Shown here one piece after another: positions 27,521 through 38,045 of a stretch of DNA of 64,000 nucleotides (its first letter is position 1; each line of letters begins with the position of its first letter). The notes under the pieces were generated by a model, which saw only the letters and a program-made list of their open reading frames with translations, did no database searches and was not told the origin of the DNA. The DNA is from Sphingomonadales bacterium (lineage in GTDB: Bacteria > Pseudomonadota > Alphaproteobacteria > Sphingomonadales > Sphingomonadaceae): the NCBI GenBank assembly GCA_016721875.1, contig JADKHG010000014.1:124001-188000 (forward strand), in the 5' to 3' direction. The position numbers were made by a program, and so were the translations under genes.

Positions 27521-29299
27521 ATGGCGTTTGCCATGCCCAGCCTTCTCAACATCCCCACCTCCATCCTCGGCCAAAGCTGGCAGTGGCGCGGAGGGGCCGC
27601 CGATGCGCGTGATCCCGATTTCGCGCCCGACGATCTGGTGACACAATTGCTGTTGGCCAGAGGCGTGCCGCGCGATGATCTGGAGCGCCACCGCAACCCC
27701 ACTATCCGCAACTTCATGCCCGATCCGTCGATATTTCGGGATATGGACAGCGCCGCCGAACGGCTTGCCGGCGCTGTAGAGGCAGGGGAGGTCGTCACGG
27801 TCTATGGTGACTATGACGTCGATGGCGCGACCAGCGCTGCCTTGCTCATCCGGCTGCTGCGCGATCTCGGGCTGGCTGCAGGCTACTATATCCCCGACCG
27901 CCTGCTCGAAGGTTATGGGCCGTCGGGCGATGCATTGGTGCGGCTGGGTGATGCGGGCAACAAGCTGATCGTCACCGTCGACTGCGGCGCGATGGCTTAT
28001 GATGCGCTGGCTGAAGCCAAAGCGGCAGGCATAGAGGTGATTGTCGTCGATCACCACAAATGCGGGGTTGAATTGCCGCAGGCCTTTGCGCTGGTAAACC
28101 CAAACCGCCTCGACGAAAGCGATGAAGGTGCCAGCCACGGCCATCTGGCCGCCGTCGGCGTCGCTTTCCTTTTGGGAGCAGCGATCATCCGCACTTTGCG
28201 CGGACGCGGCTATTTTGCCGACCGCGCCGAACCCAATTTGATGGCACTGCTCGACATCGTCGCGCTTGGCACCGTCGCCGATGTTGCCCAGTTGCGCGGC
28301 CTGAACCGGGCTTTTGTCGCGCAGGGGCTGAAGGTCATGGCGGGACGGCGTAACATCGGACTGAACGCTCTCGCCGCCGCTGCCCGGCTAAACCGCGCAC
28401 CGGTCTGTTCCGACCTTGGCTTTGCTTTGGGGCCAAGGATCAACGCGGGGGGCCGGGTCGGAAAATCGGATCTTGGTGTGCGCCTGCTGACTACCGAAGA
28501 CCCCGATGAGGCGCAGATGATCGCGCAAGAACTCGACCAGCTTAATGAGGAACGCCGCGCCATTGAGGGCAATGTGCAGGAAGAGGCCGAGGCTCTGCTC
28601 AGCGGACAGCATAACCGTGCCGTTGCAGTGGTCGCCGGGCAGGGATGGCATCCCGGGGTGATTGGCATTGTCGCGGGACGGTTGAAGGAAAAGGCTGGCA
28701 AGCCCGCCATTGTCATTGCCCTCGACGAGCAAGGCATTGGCAAGGGATCAGGCCGCTCGATCAGCGGGGTCGATCTGGGCGCTGCTATCATCTCCGCCCG
28801 CGAGGCCGGATTGCTGCAGGCAGGCGGCGGTCATGCGATGGCGGCTGGGTTGACTGTTGCTGCTGACAAGGTGGAGGCGCTTACCGAATGGCTCGACGAG
28901 CGCTTGGCCGGCGATGTCGCGCGTGCCTCAGCCGAAAAGGCATTACTGGTCGATGCTGTGCTCACTCCGCGCGGGCTGCAACCCGCCTTTGTCGAGGCAA
29001 TGGAGGGGGCAGGGCCCTATGGCACAGGTTGGCCAGGGCCGCGCGTGGTGACGGGGCCAGTGCGCGTGGTCAAATGCGATATTGTAGGCAAAGACCATGT
29101 CCGCGCGATTGTGGCGGGCGACGATGGCGCGTCGTTCAAAGCCATGGCATTCCGTCAGGGCGAAAGCACGCTGGGCCAGCAATTACTCCACGGCGGGGGT
29201 AGCCGCAAATACTGGCTGGCAGGTCGTGCCAAGATCGATGACTGGGGTTCCACGCCCAAGGCAGAACTGCATATCGACGATGTCGCTTTTGCCGATTGA
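27521..29299 (+). CDS. recJ: Single-stranded-DNA-specific exonuclease RecJ
   Basis: A 592-residue DHH-family 5'-3' exonuclease. Motif I VYGDYDVDGATSAALL, motif II VDCG, motif III DHH (VVDHHKCG), and the C-terminal DHHA1 motif GGGHAMAAGLTV are all present in order, with FALGPRINAGGRVG between them. It trims single strands in recombination and mismatch repair. The start ATG 27521 (MAFAMPSLL) or the ATG at 27533 is possible. It follows dnaE2 by 14 bases but belongs to the hom-glpX-recJ block. tRNA-Glu lies 66 bases after the stop. Intact frame. Confidence 0.96.
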   Translation: MAFAMPSLLNIPTSILGQSWQWRGGAADARDPDFAPDDLVTQLLLARGVPRDDLERHRNPTIRNFMPDPSIFRDMDSAAERLAGAVEAGEVVTVYGDYDVDGATSAALLIRLLRDLGLAAGYYIPDRLLEGYGPSGDALVRLGDAGNKLIVTVDCGAMAYDALAEAKAAGIEVIVVDHHKCGVELPQAFALVNPNRLDESDEGASHGHLAAVGVAFLLGAAIIRTLRGRGYFADRAEPNLMALLDIVALGTVADVAQLRGLNRAFVAQGLKVMAGRRNIGLNALAAAARLNRAPVCSDLGFALGPRINAGGRVGKSDLGVRLLTTEDPDEAQMIAQELDQLNEERRAIEGNVQEEAEALLSGQHNRAVAVVAGQGWHPGVIGIVAGRLKEKAGKPAIVIALDEQGIGKGSGRSISGVDLGAAIISAREAGLLQAGGGHAMAAGLTVAADKVEALTEWLDERLAGDVARASAEKALLVDAVLTPRGLQPAFVEAMEGAGPYGTGWPGPRVVTGPVRVVKCDIVGKDHVRAIVAGDDGASFKAMAFRQGESTLGQQLLHGGGSRKYWLAGRAKIDDWGSTPKAELHIDDVAFAD

Positions 29300-29365
29300 A
29301 TTTGCGCAAATCCCGCCCTTGACGCGCACGAAACGAATCCGTAAAGGCGCGCTTCCATCTTAGAT

Positions 29366-29440
29366 GGCCCCTTCGTCTAGCGGTTAGGACGCGGCCCTTT
29401 CACGGCTGAAACACGGGTTCGATTCCCGTAGGGGTCACCA
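29366..29440 (+). tRNA. tRNA-Glu (anticodon TTC)
   Basis: A 75-base cloverleaf with encoded CCA. Acceptor GGCCCCT pairs with AGGGGTC (one G-T), the anticodon loop is CTTTCAC giving TTC, and the T arm is CGGGTTCGATTCCCG. The accessory DNA with the RHS loci begins downstream, so its 3' end may be an integration site. Confidence 0.96.
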
Positions 29441-29703
29441 GCTTTTCTGCGGTTTTTGCGATGTCGCATCGCGCTTTTCCCTAATACTTCCCTAAAAAGC
29501 GCTTTTCGCACCCTTCGCTTGCTGACTGGAAGGAGTTAACGTGGCAGTGCGGTCAACTGGCTAAGCTACAAACCTTTGCCAATCGAAAAGCGCGGGTCCT
29601 TCCAATAGAAAGCCGCCATGTTAAGCGGCATCAAACCGCAATTCTTCCTTCCCCGGCTAAATTTCTGTGAGCGACCAGTTTGAAGTTACAGTTAGTTGGG
29701 AAG

Positions 29704-30033
29704 TCAGCAGAGCCGGGGCACGAACATCATCGCATGAATCTCTGCCCAAATATTATCATACGGCTGTAGGAACCGCTTTGACAGGAGCGCAGGGATTTCG
29801 CTCAATGGCATCTCAGGTGGCGAATTTCCGCTGCGAACATAGAGCCTTTCATAGCCAACGCCGTTCTTGTCCTTGCCGGACACGATGATTGCTGAATCGA
29901 CTGGACTGACATCGATCTGGCAGATTTCCACTCCTGCCACCTCGGGAAAGGCAATTTTTAACTTTCCCGCCGTGAAGTTCTGCCCAAAGGCCTGCGCAAA
30001 TAGGTTGCGCAAATGGATTTCGAAGCGATCCAT
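29704..30033 (-). pseudogene. C-terminal fragment of an AlbA_2/Schlafen-type DNA-binding protein
   Basis: The 109 residues read as the end of a larger protein: RLYVRSGNSPPEMPLSEIPALLSKRF is the characteristic YVRxGNSTxxLxxxEI segment following Schlafen AlbA_2 domains, preceded by VCEIDV-like strand ICQIDVSPVD. No N-terminal ATP/DNA-binding part is present; the frame breaks at about 30034, where a TonB-receptor fragment of opposite orientation begins. Homologues occur as regulators or phage-defence associated proteins. It is likely a non-functional remnant stranded after tRNA-Glu. Confidence 0.6.
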
Positions 30034-30035
30034 GC

Positions 30036-30230
30036 GATATCAGCGGGAACCGCATTCCTTATTCACCCGAGTTCACCGGTGCATTTTACGCATCCTATGA
30101 CATTGATCTGGGCAGTGCAGGCACATTGACACCCTATGCCTCAATCAACTTTTCGAGCAGCTTTTTCGGGCAACCTTTCGCCGCAAAAGCATCAGCGAAA
30201 CTTATGCGAGGCCTGAAGAACCGTGTTTGA
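30036..30230 (+). pseudogene. TonB-dependent receptor fragment
   Basis: The frame from 30036 reads DISGNRIPYSPEFTGAFYAS, then YDIDLGSAGTLTPYASINF and SSSFFGQPF, and stops at 30228. GNRIPYSPEFT..., an alternating beta strand, and the Tyr/Ser-rich next strand are typical of late barrel strands in sphingomonad TonB-dependent receptors. There is no start and no plug; the normal C-terminal Phe strand is replaced. This is debris joined to the AlbA fragment at 30034. Confidence 0.6.
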
Positions 30231-30549
30231 GCGCCATCGAGTCGAGCAACAACATGATCTGGCCACAAATAGGCATAGCGTCCTTCGCTTGAAATATTGA
30301 GCGCGTAAAGACTAAAGATATAGCTACGCTTAATGACGGCGTTCTGCCTTTTGCTTAAACAAAGCATTACAATCAAAAATTCAAGCATCAAAGTCAGCGT
30401 AGTTGTGATTTATGCCAAAACAGCTGCTCTTCAGATCGATCATTCAGAAATAAATAGAGAAATTCAAAATTTATCCACAAGAATTTTTAGAAAAGAAATT
30501 GACAGGCGATAGAGCAAATGCTGCGCTTAAAGCAATATTGGGAGGTTCC

Positions 30550-31239
30550 ATGTCTGAATCAAGATCTCGCGTTGCTGCGTGCGGTTTAGCGGCGATTATT
30601 TACTCCATTTTACCTAATGCGGCGCAATCGACCGAAACCACAGATTATCAATATGACGCGCTCGGTCGACTGAAGCAGTCAACAGTTGCCGGCGGTCCTT
30701 CCTCCGGCGCACAAACCACGACTGCGTATGATCCGGCTGGCAACCGTAGCAATCAAACCGTCTCGGGTGTCGCAGGCGGAGGTACTCCGCCCTCCCCACC
30801 ACCGCCACCTCCTCCCCCACCTCCTCCTCCACCTCCTCCCCCACCACCTCCTCCACCTCCTCCCCCACCACCTCCTCCACCTCCTCCCCCACCACCTCCT
30901 CCACCTCCACCACCGCCTGGGAATAATGCGCCTACTGCAGTGGCTGATTCAGTGAGCGTGCTTTGTTTCGGAGAAATTACCGCCAATCTGACAGCCAATG
31001 ACACAGACGTGGATGGTGACTTGCCGCTGACCTTGGTGTCGATTTCGCAACTTAGCGGCGATTCCTCCGCGTCTCTGCTTAATGCCAGCTCGGTATATAT
31101 TTTCGGCGGCGCTCGCGGCGTGACATCGACATTTTCCTATACGGTGAGAGATTCGAGAGGCGCAACCAGCGTTGGAAGCCTTTCGGTGAGAGCCAATGGC
31201 ACAATCGCATATTGTGACGGTGGTATCGATCTACGCTAG
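30550..31239 (+). CDS. Secreted YD-repeat protein with polyproline tract and cadherin-like domain (RHS locus 1, gene 1)
   Basis: 229 residues from ATG 30550, five bases after GGGAGG; an upstream start at 30499 has no such site. Residues 1-26 are a Sec signal (cut after NAAQS). One YD repeat follows (YQYDALGRLKQSTVAGG ... TTAYDPAGNRSNQ), then an uninterrupted run of about 41 prolines, then a domain with NDTDVDGDLPLTLVSISQLSGD and a Cys near each end that resembles VCBS/cadherin-like tandem domains. The minus-strand paralogue at 44575 stops in the proline tract. It precedes the two larger RHS genes, 48 bases from the next, and may be a short accessory or shell component. Function unknown. Confidence 0.7.
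   Translation: MSESRSRVAACGLAAIIYSILPNAAQSTETTDYQYDALGRLKQSTVAGGPSSGAQTTTAYDPAGNRSNQTVSGVAGGGTPPSPPPPPPPPPPPPPPPPPPPPPPPPPPPPPPPPPPPPPPPPPGNNAPTAVADSVSVLCFGEITANLTANDTDVDGDLPLTLVSISQLSGDSSASLLNASSVYIFGGARGVTSTFSYTVRDSRGATSVGSLSVRANGTIAYCDGGIDLR
30832..30903 (+). repeat. Tandem 24-bp repeat encoding polyproline
   Basis: Three perfect copies of CCTCCTCCCCCACCACCTCC plus TCCA (24 bases) run head to tail within a longer C-rich tract. Each encodes eight prolines. The array can change length by slippage in steps of eight residues without altering the frame. Confidence 0.85.
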
Positions 31240-31287
31240 TTTACCAATAACGATCATTTTGGATCAGAATTTCATTGAGGTCTTGAT

Positions 31288-33114
31288 ATGCGTATTACCA
31301 AAGCGCTGCTATTTTCAGCTTCGTCAATGGTCCTTGCATCGCTTCCAGCCGGGGCACATGCCCAAGACGCGAAAACCTATGGCGATGCATTCCAGGTGCC
31401 TGTGTTTGAGCAGGTCGATCAAAACGGAGTTGATCTGGTCCGCGGTGTAATACGCGCAAACACCCCCATTCTTGAATCCGGATCGGAACAGAAAAAGAGC
31501 CGGGTCGGGCTGACCTGGACGGGCAAGTCCTGGACCTATATCGATCAGCCTACAATTTGGCGCAAGGACGGGACATATACGGTCACATATAACGGATCGT
31601 CCGAAGAGTTCAAAAGCCGACAGGACAATTATGCACAGAAGAAACCCATAACCGGAGCAAAGTTGAGCTGTTCGATTTATGAACCGGGCAATCTAGCGGC
31701 TGAGTGTTTCTACACCAATCGCCACGGCGACACTTTGCATTCCTGGGGTATGTATTCGCCTTATACGCCCTATGTGCCTGCTTATGGCCTGGCCAGTTCG
31801 CGATATGGCAATTTGGGAATGAGCGCGGTCGAATCGCGCTCGGGCGACGAAGGACACAGGGTTTGGGGCAGTCCGCGAACCATTGGTGGTTTTGGCGGTG
31901 CGATTAGCGAAGCAAATTATTACAAGACCGACTTCATTTTGCGCAATGGCAATCAGTCTCTTAAAATCACTACACCCAACCATGCAAATAACAGTGACGA
32001 GCATTATTTGCGTCCGAAAAGCACCACGCAGACATTTACTGAAGATAATGGAACGCAGTGGCGCTATAATTTTGACGGCAGTCGGCGCCTCACGATGATA
32101 GATCCACCGGGAGATGGCGGCACAGTAACTTTGACCTATTATGACAACGACAAGGTCAAAACGCTGACGAACGCATATGGCACGTGGAATTATGCCTATA
32201 CCACCCCTGGCGATTACGGGACAACTACGGTAACCAATCCGCTCGGCGAGCAGATCTATGTCAAATATCACCGGGATAAGGGTTATGTAACGGAATCCCG
32301 TGACGCGCTGAACCGCTGGACCTATTATGCGTATGACGCTGGTGACCGTTTAACCCGGGTTACCTATCCCGAACAAAACTATGTTCAGTTCACTTATGAT
32401 GCACGCGGGAACATATATTCGCAATTGACTGTCCCGAAGCCTGGCAACGGCGCCACACAGTCTCAAAGTGCTGGATATGAGACCGGGTGCGTCAATCAAA
32501 AAACATGCAACCGCCCGCAATATGTAATCGACGCCAACGGCAACCGCACAGATTTCACCTACGGCCCTGTAACCAACGGGACAACGATGGGCTGGAATTC
32601 CAATGTTTTGTGGCCCACGGCTTTTGGAGAGGGCAAGCCGATTGCGATTACGTCTCCGGCGCCAACATCGGGCGCGGTCCGACCCCAGGTAAGGAATGAA
32701 TATTCCGGTGGCCTGCTTATCAGAAGTTCTGTTTGCAAGACGTTGTCGAGTTGCGCCGGAACCAGCGACGAAGTCGTAACCACCTATAATTATGGAGGCA
32801 CACAGGGTACCACCAACCTGCTTTATGGGATCACCGTAACGTCGACCGGACAAACGCCGACTTCGATCACGACTTGCTACGGCTACGATGATCAGGGACG
32901 CAGGATTAGTGAGACACCGCCATTGGCCGGGATAGCCATTTGCCCTACCGGTGCTGCGGCGACAACCGCATCGCTTGCGCCAAGCGCCTCTGCGCCCGTT
33001 GCTCCCTATGCGCCGAGCGCGCCGACATTCCCGGACGGCGGGACGGGAGCGCCTCCGCCGCCCGATGAACCTGTCGATCCGCCATGCGGCTTCGGCGGTA
33101 TTATCTGCCAATAA
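31288..33114 (+). CDS. RHS/YD-repeat protein without toxin tip (RHS locus 1, gene 2)
   Basis: A 608-residue protein with a Sec signal (residues 1-25, AGAHAQ). Residues 26-250 form a non-repeat N-terminal domain; YD repeats follow from about 250 ([60 protein letters not shown]). The tail is Ala/Pro rich and ends without a toxin. The homologous position at the other locus is the 684-residue gene at 42462. Its 3' end overlaps the open frame of gene 3, and the real start of gene 3 at 33159 is 45 bases further. It may supply the front half of an RHS shell that other species encode as one chain; this is inference. Confidence 0.8.
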   Translation: MRITKALLFSASSMVLASLPAGAHAQDAKTYGDAFQVPVFEQVDQNGVDLVRGVIRANTPILESGSEQKKSRVGLTWTGKSWTYIDQPTIWRKDGTYTVTYNGSSEEFKSRQDNYAQKKPITGAKLSCSIYEPGNLAAECFYTNRHGDTLHSWGMYSPYTPYVPAYGLASSRYGNLGMSAVESRSGDEGHRVWGSPRTIGGFGGAISEANYYKTDFILRNGNQSLKITTPNHANNSDEHYLRPKSTTQTFTEDNGTQWRYNFDGSRRLTMIDPPGDGGTVTLTYYDNDKVKTLTNAYGTWNYAYTTPGDYGTTTVTNPLGEQIYVKYHRDKGYVTESRDALNRWTYYAYDAGDRLTRVTYPEQNYVQFTYDARGNIYSQLTVPKPGNGATQSQSAGYETGCVNQKTCNRPQYVIDANGNRTDFTYGPVTNGTTMGWNSNVLWPTAFGEGKPIAITSPAPTSGAVRPQVRNEYSGGLLIRSSVCKTLSSCAGTSDEVVTTYNYGGTQGTTNLLYGITVTSTGQTPTSITTCYGYDDQGRRISETPPLAGIAICPTGAAATTASLAPSASAPVAPYAPSAPTFPDGGTGAPPPPDEPVDPPCGFGGIICQ

Positions 33115-33158
33115 GCACCTGTAGAAAAAATGAAAATTCCGGCTTATCTGGAGGGAAT

Positions 33159-35861
33159 ATGATCAGCCATCCGATCCAAAAGAAGTTCAGCGTCCGCCTT
33201 GCGGTTCTGAAAGGATGCTCGGCCAGTGCAATGACAATTTGCCTGTTCGCTAATGCCAGCGCAGCGCTTGCCCAATCGGCACAGCCGACTGAATACTCCT
33301 CCGCCGTGCGCTATGATGGTCGTGGACGTGTTGTTGGTGAAATTGCGCCCGACCCGGATGGCGCGGGCCCCAACGGCTTTATCGCAAAGCGCACCAGCTA
33401 TGATGCTGCCGGATTGGTCGTTCGTGTCGAAAGCGGCTATTTGACCAGCTGGCAGCCCACAAGTGTCGCTCCGGCCAATTGGTCGGGATTTACCATTCTC
33501 CAAACCGAACATTTTGCCTACGACACATTAAACCAACCCGTGAAAAGTTGGGTAACTGGCAGCGATGGCGCAACCATTTCAATGGTGCAAACCAATCGTG
33601 ACCGTGCGGGACGTGAGGCGTGCAAGGCGGTGCGGATGAACAGCGCGGCATTCGCTTCGGTTCCTGCTAATGCCTGCTATCTGGGAGCCGAAGGAACGCA
33701 AGGTCCGGACAGAATAACGCGCAACCACTATAATAGTGCTGGCGAGCTTGTCCGCATACAAAAGGCTGTGGGAACGCCGCTGGTACAGGATTATGCCAGC
33801 TACACCTATACACCCAACGGCAAACAACAGACCGTGCGGGATGCCAATGGAAATCTGGCTACATTTCAATATGACGGCTTTGATCGTCAATCGCGCTGGA
33901 TATTCCCCTCCAAAACCGCGGTCGGCGCTTCGGATTATTCCGACTATGAAGAATATGGCTACGACGCAAATAACAACAAGACGTCGCACCGCAAGCGCGA
34001 CGGATCGACGATCACACTGCAATATGACGCACTGGATCGCCAGATCGCAAAGCTTGTTCCGGAAAGGAGTGGCCTTAGCGTCACACACAGTCGCGATGTC
34101 TATTTCGGTTATGATAACCGGGATTTGCAGACCTACGCACGGTTCGATGGGCACGGCGGAGAAGGCATTACCACAAATTATGATGGTTTTGGCCGACTGA
34201 TCAATTCTACCAACAATATGGATGGCGTCAGCCGAACACTGGCCTATGATTTTGACGCAAATGGCAATCGGGTCAAAGTAACCCATCCCGATGGCAATCA
34301 TTTCCTGACCACTTATGACAAGGCCAACCGCGCGACACTGATCCGCGAAAACAGTTCCGCCTGGCTACGGGGTTACAGCTATAACCAGCGCGGTCTTCTC
34401 GAGGGCGACAGCGACGGCGGTGGTGTGGTCTCCACCAGTTTTGGTTATGATAATGGCGGTCGGGTGAATTCTGCAAACCGGAATTTGGTCGGCACCAACG
34501 GCGATGTCAGCTATAGTTTCAGCTTCAATCCAGCCAGCCAGATTGTAAGAAAAGTCATCTCAAACGACAGCTATGCCTTTGCCGGGCGCTACAATGTCAA
34601 TCGCGGTTATGCGGTCAATGGCCTTAACCAATATGTCAGCGCCGGCAGCGCCACTTTTGCCTATGACGCGAATGGCAATCTGACTTCCGATGGTTCCAGC
34701 AACTATCAATACGATGTCGAGAACCGACTGGTCAGCGCAAATGGAGCCGTTACTGCACTTTTGCGCTATGATCCGCTGGGCCGGCTGTATGAAACCGGCG
34801 GCAGCTCTGCCATCACCCGGTTCTTATATGACGGCGATGAACTGGTCGGTGAGTATGACGTTTATGGCAATCTGTTGCGACGTTATGTCCATGGGGCAAA
34901 TGTCGACGACCCGGTGGCCTGGTATGAAGGGGCGTCGCTTGCTAATAAGCGTCACCTGCAATCCGACTATCAGGGAAGCGTTGTATCTGTCACCGACACG
35001 TCGGGCAACCCGATTGCGCTAAACGGCTATGACGAATGGGGCATCCCGAAGGGAGCCAATACCCCTGGCAATACATCGGACGACAATATCGGTCGCTTCC
35101 AATATACTGGTCAAGCTTGGATACCAGAACTGGGCATGTATCACTACAAGGCCCGGATCTACTCGCCGACTTTGGGACGGTTTTTGCAGACCGACCCGAT
35201 TGGATATGAAGATCAGGTCAATCTATTTGCATATGCTGGGAATGATCCCATCAATGTAACCGATCCTGAAGGAAATCAACGGCGTCCTGTGAGACCCCCA
35301 CCGGCGGGTCCGCGAATTTCGCAAGCCGAGAGCTTACAAGCGAGACGAGCAGAAAGTGCCGAAGCGCGACTTCGATCAGTTGATCCGACATATCGAGATC
35401 CGGGCACGTTAAGGGCTCCTCGCTCAGAAAGCTCCCGAGTAGCTTATTCCGAATCATATTACCGAGAAGCTACGAACGCCCGAATTGCCATCGGAATGAC
35501 CGGGCAATCACCCGTAGGAGGGACAATTCAAACTGAACGCTTGCAAATTACAGTTGGCAACGCGACCTACGTCAGAACTACGGCAAGTGGCCCAAGATTT
35601 ACTCGCCAATATACCGGCTCTGGCAGTGGATTAGATGCACTTCGGGGGTTAGTAGGCAGTAACTATACATCTGAAGCAAATGGATCCTATCAAGCCAGAA
35701 ATGTGAACATAGGCAATGGCCTTACCGCAAATATTAACTTGCACAGAGGGTCTTTCGGGGAAAGCGGCTCAGGAAGGTCAGGTTATGTCATGAATATCCA
35801 AATAAACGGAGCAAATAACCCGCAGGTATTAAATTTAAAAATTGAGTATCCTTACCAATGA
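33159..35861 (+). CDS. RHS repeat protein with C-terminal toxin-like domain (RHS locus 1, gene 3)
   Basis: 900 residues from ATG 33159, eight bases after GGAGG (the frame is open from 33084). A Sec signal (to about residue 35, ALAQ) is followed by some 25 YD repeats and the RHS core end [33 protein letters not shown]. The C-terminal 195 residues are unlike the core and match the tip of the orphan at 38042: [47 protein letters not shown] and a final LKIEYPYQ. The INLH...GSGR...LKIEYP run resembles the ends of BECR-fold ribonuclease toxins, which is only a suggestion. An immunity-like gene overlaps the stop by ATGA. Confidence 0.85.
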   Translation: MISHPIQKKFSVRLAVLKGCSASAMTICLFANASAALAQSAQPTEYSSAVRYDGRGRVVGEIAPDPDGAGPNGFIAKRTSYDAAGLVVRVESGYLTSWQPTSVAPANWSGFTILQTEHFAYDTLNQPVKSWVTGSDGATISMVQTNRDRAGREACKAVRMNSAAFASVPANACYLGAEGTQGPDRITRNHYNSAGELVRIQKAVGTPLVQDYASYTYTPNGKQQTVRDANGNLATFQYDGFDRQSRWIFPSKTAVGASDYSDYEEYGYDANNNKTSHRKRDGSTITLQYDALDRQIAKLVPERSGLSVTHSRDVYFGYDNRDLQTYARFDGHGGEGITTNYDGFGRLINSTNNMDGVSRTLAYDFDANGNRVKVTHPDGNHFLTTYDKANRATLIRENSSAWLRGYSYNQRGLLEGDSDGGGVVSTSFGYDNGGRVNSANRNLVGTNGDVSYSFSFNPASQIVRKVISNDSYAFAGRYNVNRGYAVNGLNQYVSAGSATFAYDANGNLTSDGSSNYQYDVENRLVSANGAVTALLRYDPLGRLYETGGSSAITRFLYDGDELVGEYDVYGNLLRRYVHGANVDDPVAWYEGASLANKRHLQSDYQGSVVSVTDTSGNPIALNGYDEWGIPKGANTPGNTSDDNIGRFQYTGQAWIPELGMYHYKARIYSPTLGRFLQTDPIGYEDQVNLFAYAGNDPINVTDPEGNQRRPVRPPPAGPRISQAESLQARRAESAEARLRSVDPTYRDPGTLRAPRSESSRVAYSESYYREATNARIAIGMTGQSPVGGTIQTERLQITVGNATYVRTTASGPRFTRQYTGSGSGLDALRGLVGSNYTSEANGSYQARNVNIGNGLTANINLHRGSFGESGSGRSGYVMNIQINGANNPQVLNLKIEYPYQ

Positions 35862-36320
35862 CTAACGAAAATCCATTCCTAGCCGCAAAAATAAAATTTG
35901 ACGGAAATTTTGTTTTGCAAGAAAGTTTTAAAAATGAGTACAATGAGTTTCGATGGTTTGGTATTTTCGAGCCATATTATTCCAAGGAGTTTTATAAATA
36001 CCTTGAAATTAAAGATTATTATTTTTGCCTGTATGATTTAGAAAATGGGTTTACGGAACCTCGAAGATTGTTGTATCTTGAAGATGATTTTTATTTTTAA
36101 TTGTTGCGTTATATTTAATAATGAAAAATCATTGATGTATAATTGGTTTTCAGAGTTTTTAATTGTGAATGACGCTCATGATATATTCCTTGAAATCTTT
36201 GGCGTAGAAATTGATAAATATGCAGAAGATTTTGGCGGCCCTTTCAATAATATTAGGAAAGATTCTTCATCATTTATGAAATCTCTTTCTAATAATACAC
36301 AGACGCCACGAAATGCATGA
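35858..36320 (+). pseudogene. Immunity-like protein for the RHS tip (locus 1), frame-disrupted
   Basis: The ATG overlaps the RHS stop. Frame one gives 80 residues ([14 protein letters not shown] ... LLYLEDDFYF); after a T5 run near 36096 the protein continues in another frame (NCCVIFNNEKSLMYNWFSEFLIVNDAHDIFLEIFG) to 36320. Joined, it aligns along its length with the 150-residue protein at 37593, including WxGIxxPxxxxxFxKYLE and SLMYNWFxExLIxNDAxDIFL. No signal peptide, so it would act in the cytosol. Base composition is far more AT-rich than the neighbours, as is usual for immunity genes that travel with toxin tips. Family unknown. Confidence 0.65.
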
Positions 36321-36930
36321 ATCTATACACTGAGTGATTTTTATATGATTAAATGCAAGGTATAGACATGGGCAATCACATGCTTTTTTTTAGTCTTAGG
36401 CAATGGATTGCAAGAAAGTATTGCTTCCAAAGACTGGCTCCGCAAACGAACCAGCGCCGACCGCTCAAATCCTCGATCTGACGCAGCTTGCATTCAGTTC
36501 CCAATGAATCCACGTATCATATGTGCTGATTCGTTCTCATTCTCGAACACTTCTCCTTGCGTGGACATCTCAAAGAATTCATTTTGCAATCGTTTATTGC
36601 TTAAGTGACCCGAACAGAAACGTTATAAGTCAATGTTTGCGCTGCTAAATCGATCTGTCCAAAAATCTCACTGTCCGGATCGCATTACAGCAGCTCCAGC
36701 TTAGAGATCGAACGCATTTGAGGTGTTTTCCGATGGCTGCGGCTTGGGGCAATCACATTGACGGCGCAGACGGCGGCCCTTTATCTTTGGTCGATCATCC
36801 GAAGCGCTTTGTTGCGTGAAGGCAATTTTGAACAATGGGATGCGGCTTTCCCGCGATTGATTGCTCGATTTATGCAAGCTTGCGCGGCTGGACATTTTGA
36901 AGCTCCAAGACCAAGCTGGCAACAATCTGA
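36321..36930. other. Long intergenic region without recognisable gene
   Basis: About 600 bases between the first immunity gene and the VirB2-like gene. Several open frames of 60-110 codons exist, none with a motif or ribosome-binding site that I trust. It is the transition between the AT-rich immunity gene and GC-richer DNA and may hold further decayed fragments. Confidence 0.35.
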
Positions 36931-37302
36931 TTGGAGCACGTTTTGCATTTGTCCCTTGCCTTTATTGCATCATCTGACTCAGCGATTCCTGCTGCTGTGC
37001 AATGGTTGGCGGGGACATTGTTGGGGAGTGTTGCAACCGGCATCGCGGTGCTGGCGGTTGCCTTTGTGGGATTTGGCTTGCTGGGTGGACGGCTGAATTG
37101 GCGAACGGGAGCGCGAGTGGTGATGGGTGTGTTCATCCTGTTCGGTGCGCCGATGATTGCGCAGGAGCTGATGTCGCTGGCGCGTGATGGAGACGCATCA
37201 ACTGTCGGGCAAGTCGCGACAACACCAATTCCGCCATCGCCACAGGTGCCAGCCAATGCGCCGGTTTATGATCCTTACGCAGGGGCGGCAGTTCCACGGT
37301 AG
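36931..37302 (+). CDS. TrbC/VirB2-like pilin family protein, orphan
   Basis: A 123-residue protein with the VirB2 layout: an N-terminal hydrophobic helix, AAVQWLAGTLLGSVATGIAVLAV, then LNWRTGARVVMGVFILFGAPMIAQE with the second helix, and a Pro-rich tail PPSPQVPANAPVYDPY. The TTG at 36931 is the furthest plausible start and no clear ribosome-binding site precedes it. VirB2 proteins are the major pilins of type IV secretion, but no other component is in the window. A truncated near copy is at 15948; in both places an RHS scrap lies just beyond the stop. Probably mobile debris, possibly expressed. Confidence 0.7.
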   Translation: MEHVLHLSLAFIASSDSAIPAAVQWLAGTLLGSVATGIAVLAVAFVGFGLLGGRLNWRTGARVVMGVFILFGAPMIAQELMSLARDGDASTVGQVATTPIPPSPQVPANAPVYDPYAGAAVPR

Positions 37303-37372
37303 TGGCGTTGGATAATGCGAAGCACTCTGCATAGAGTGTTTAGAGCGGATCAGGTCCGCGTTTTTACCTTTG

Positions 37373-37490
37373 CATAGCGCCATCAGCGCTGACCAGCCTG
37401 TTCTCGACATCATAGACATAGCTATTCACGCCATCCCCGGTCAGATTGCCGTTCAGGTCATAGCTGAACGTCGCAGGACCTGCGCTGACA
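37373..37490 (-). pseudogene. RHS/YD-repeat gene scrap
   Basis: On the minus strand it reads [20 protein letters not shown] then [14 protein letters not shown], followed by a stop. It is the same core segment as in the genes at 38042 and 39773. Together with the VirB2-like gene it forms a unit also seen, more decayed, at 15948-16405. Confidence 0.7.
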
Positions 37491-37592
37491 CATATGTTTG
37501 GTCCCTTTTGTATTTAGGACGTTAACCCGGATTCAAATTTGCTTTATTGGCAAACTGGGATCGTAATTTAAGACTCAATGCATAAACGCTGT

Positions 37593-38045
37593 TTAAGATT
37601 TTATATTTGACAATGATAGTAGAAAATCACTCTCACTAGCTGCTCGCAAATCATTGAACACACCTCCATTTTCTTGGGAATATTCGCGAATTTTTTTTCC
37701 ATATATAGGTAAAAAAATATCCACTGCATCATTTATGATCAATATTTCATTAAACCAATTATACATTAACGATAATTTCTTGTTGTAAAAAACGTAGCAT
37801 CCAAAAAATAAAATATCTTTATCGAAACATTTAAATTTAAGCGGTTCGCCAAATCCACTATTTAAATCATATAGTAAAATATAATATTCATTATCTTCTA
37901 GATATTTAAGAAATTTTTCGTTAAAGTCTGGATTGTATATTCCATACCATCCGAATTTATTATAGATATCTGCAAAATTATCCAATTTTAAAAAAGTACC
38001 ATCGCTAGAGATTGTATTTTTTTTTATTGGAATATTGCATGTCAT
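37593..38045 (-). CDS. Immunity-like protein for the orphan RHS tip
   Basis: A 150-residue AT-rich gene whose ATG overlaps the stop of the orphan RHS gene as ATGA, the usual coupling of toxin and immunity. It aligns with the disrupted protein at 35858: [41 protein letters not shown] and [28 protein letters not shown] are the shared landmarks. No signal peptide or membrane helix, so it should bind its toxin in the cytosol. I do not recognise a named family. Low G+C relative to the flanks suggests transfer with the tip. Confidence 0.7.
   Translation of the reverse strand: MTCNIPIKKNTISSDGTFLKLDNFADIYNKFGWYGIYNPDFNEKFLKYLEDNEYYILLYDLNSGFGEPLKFKCFDKDILFFGCYVFYNKKLSLMYNWFNEILIINDAVDIFLPIYGKKIREYSQENGGVFNDLRAASESDFLLSLSNIKS

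Noticed and set aside
30134..30391. Minus-strand frame of 85 codons
   Set aside because: It is antisense to the TonB-receptor scrap, which reads convincingly on the plus strand; the remainder has no motif.
30753..31004. Open frame of almost pure glycine on the minus strand
   Set aside because: It is the antisense of the polyproline tract; no signal, start context or family supports it.
36408..37096. Frames of 66-112 codons before the VirB2-like gene
   Set aside because: They overlap each other and the VirB2-like gene in other frames and show no recognisable motif.
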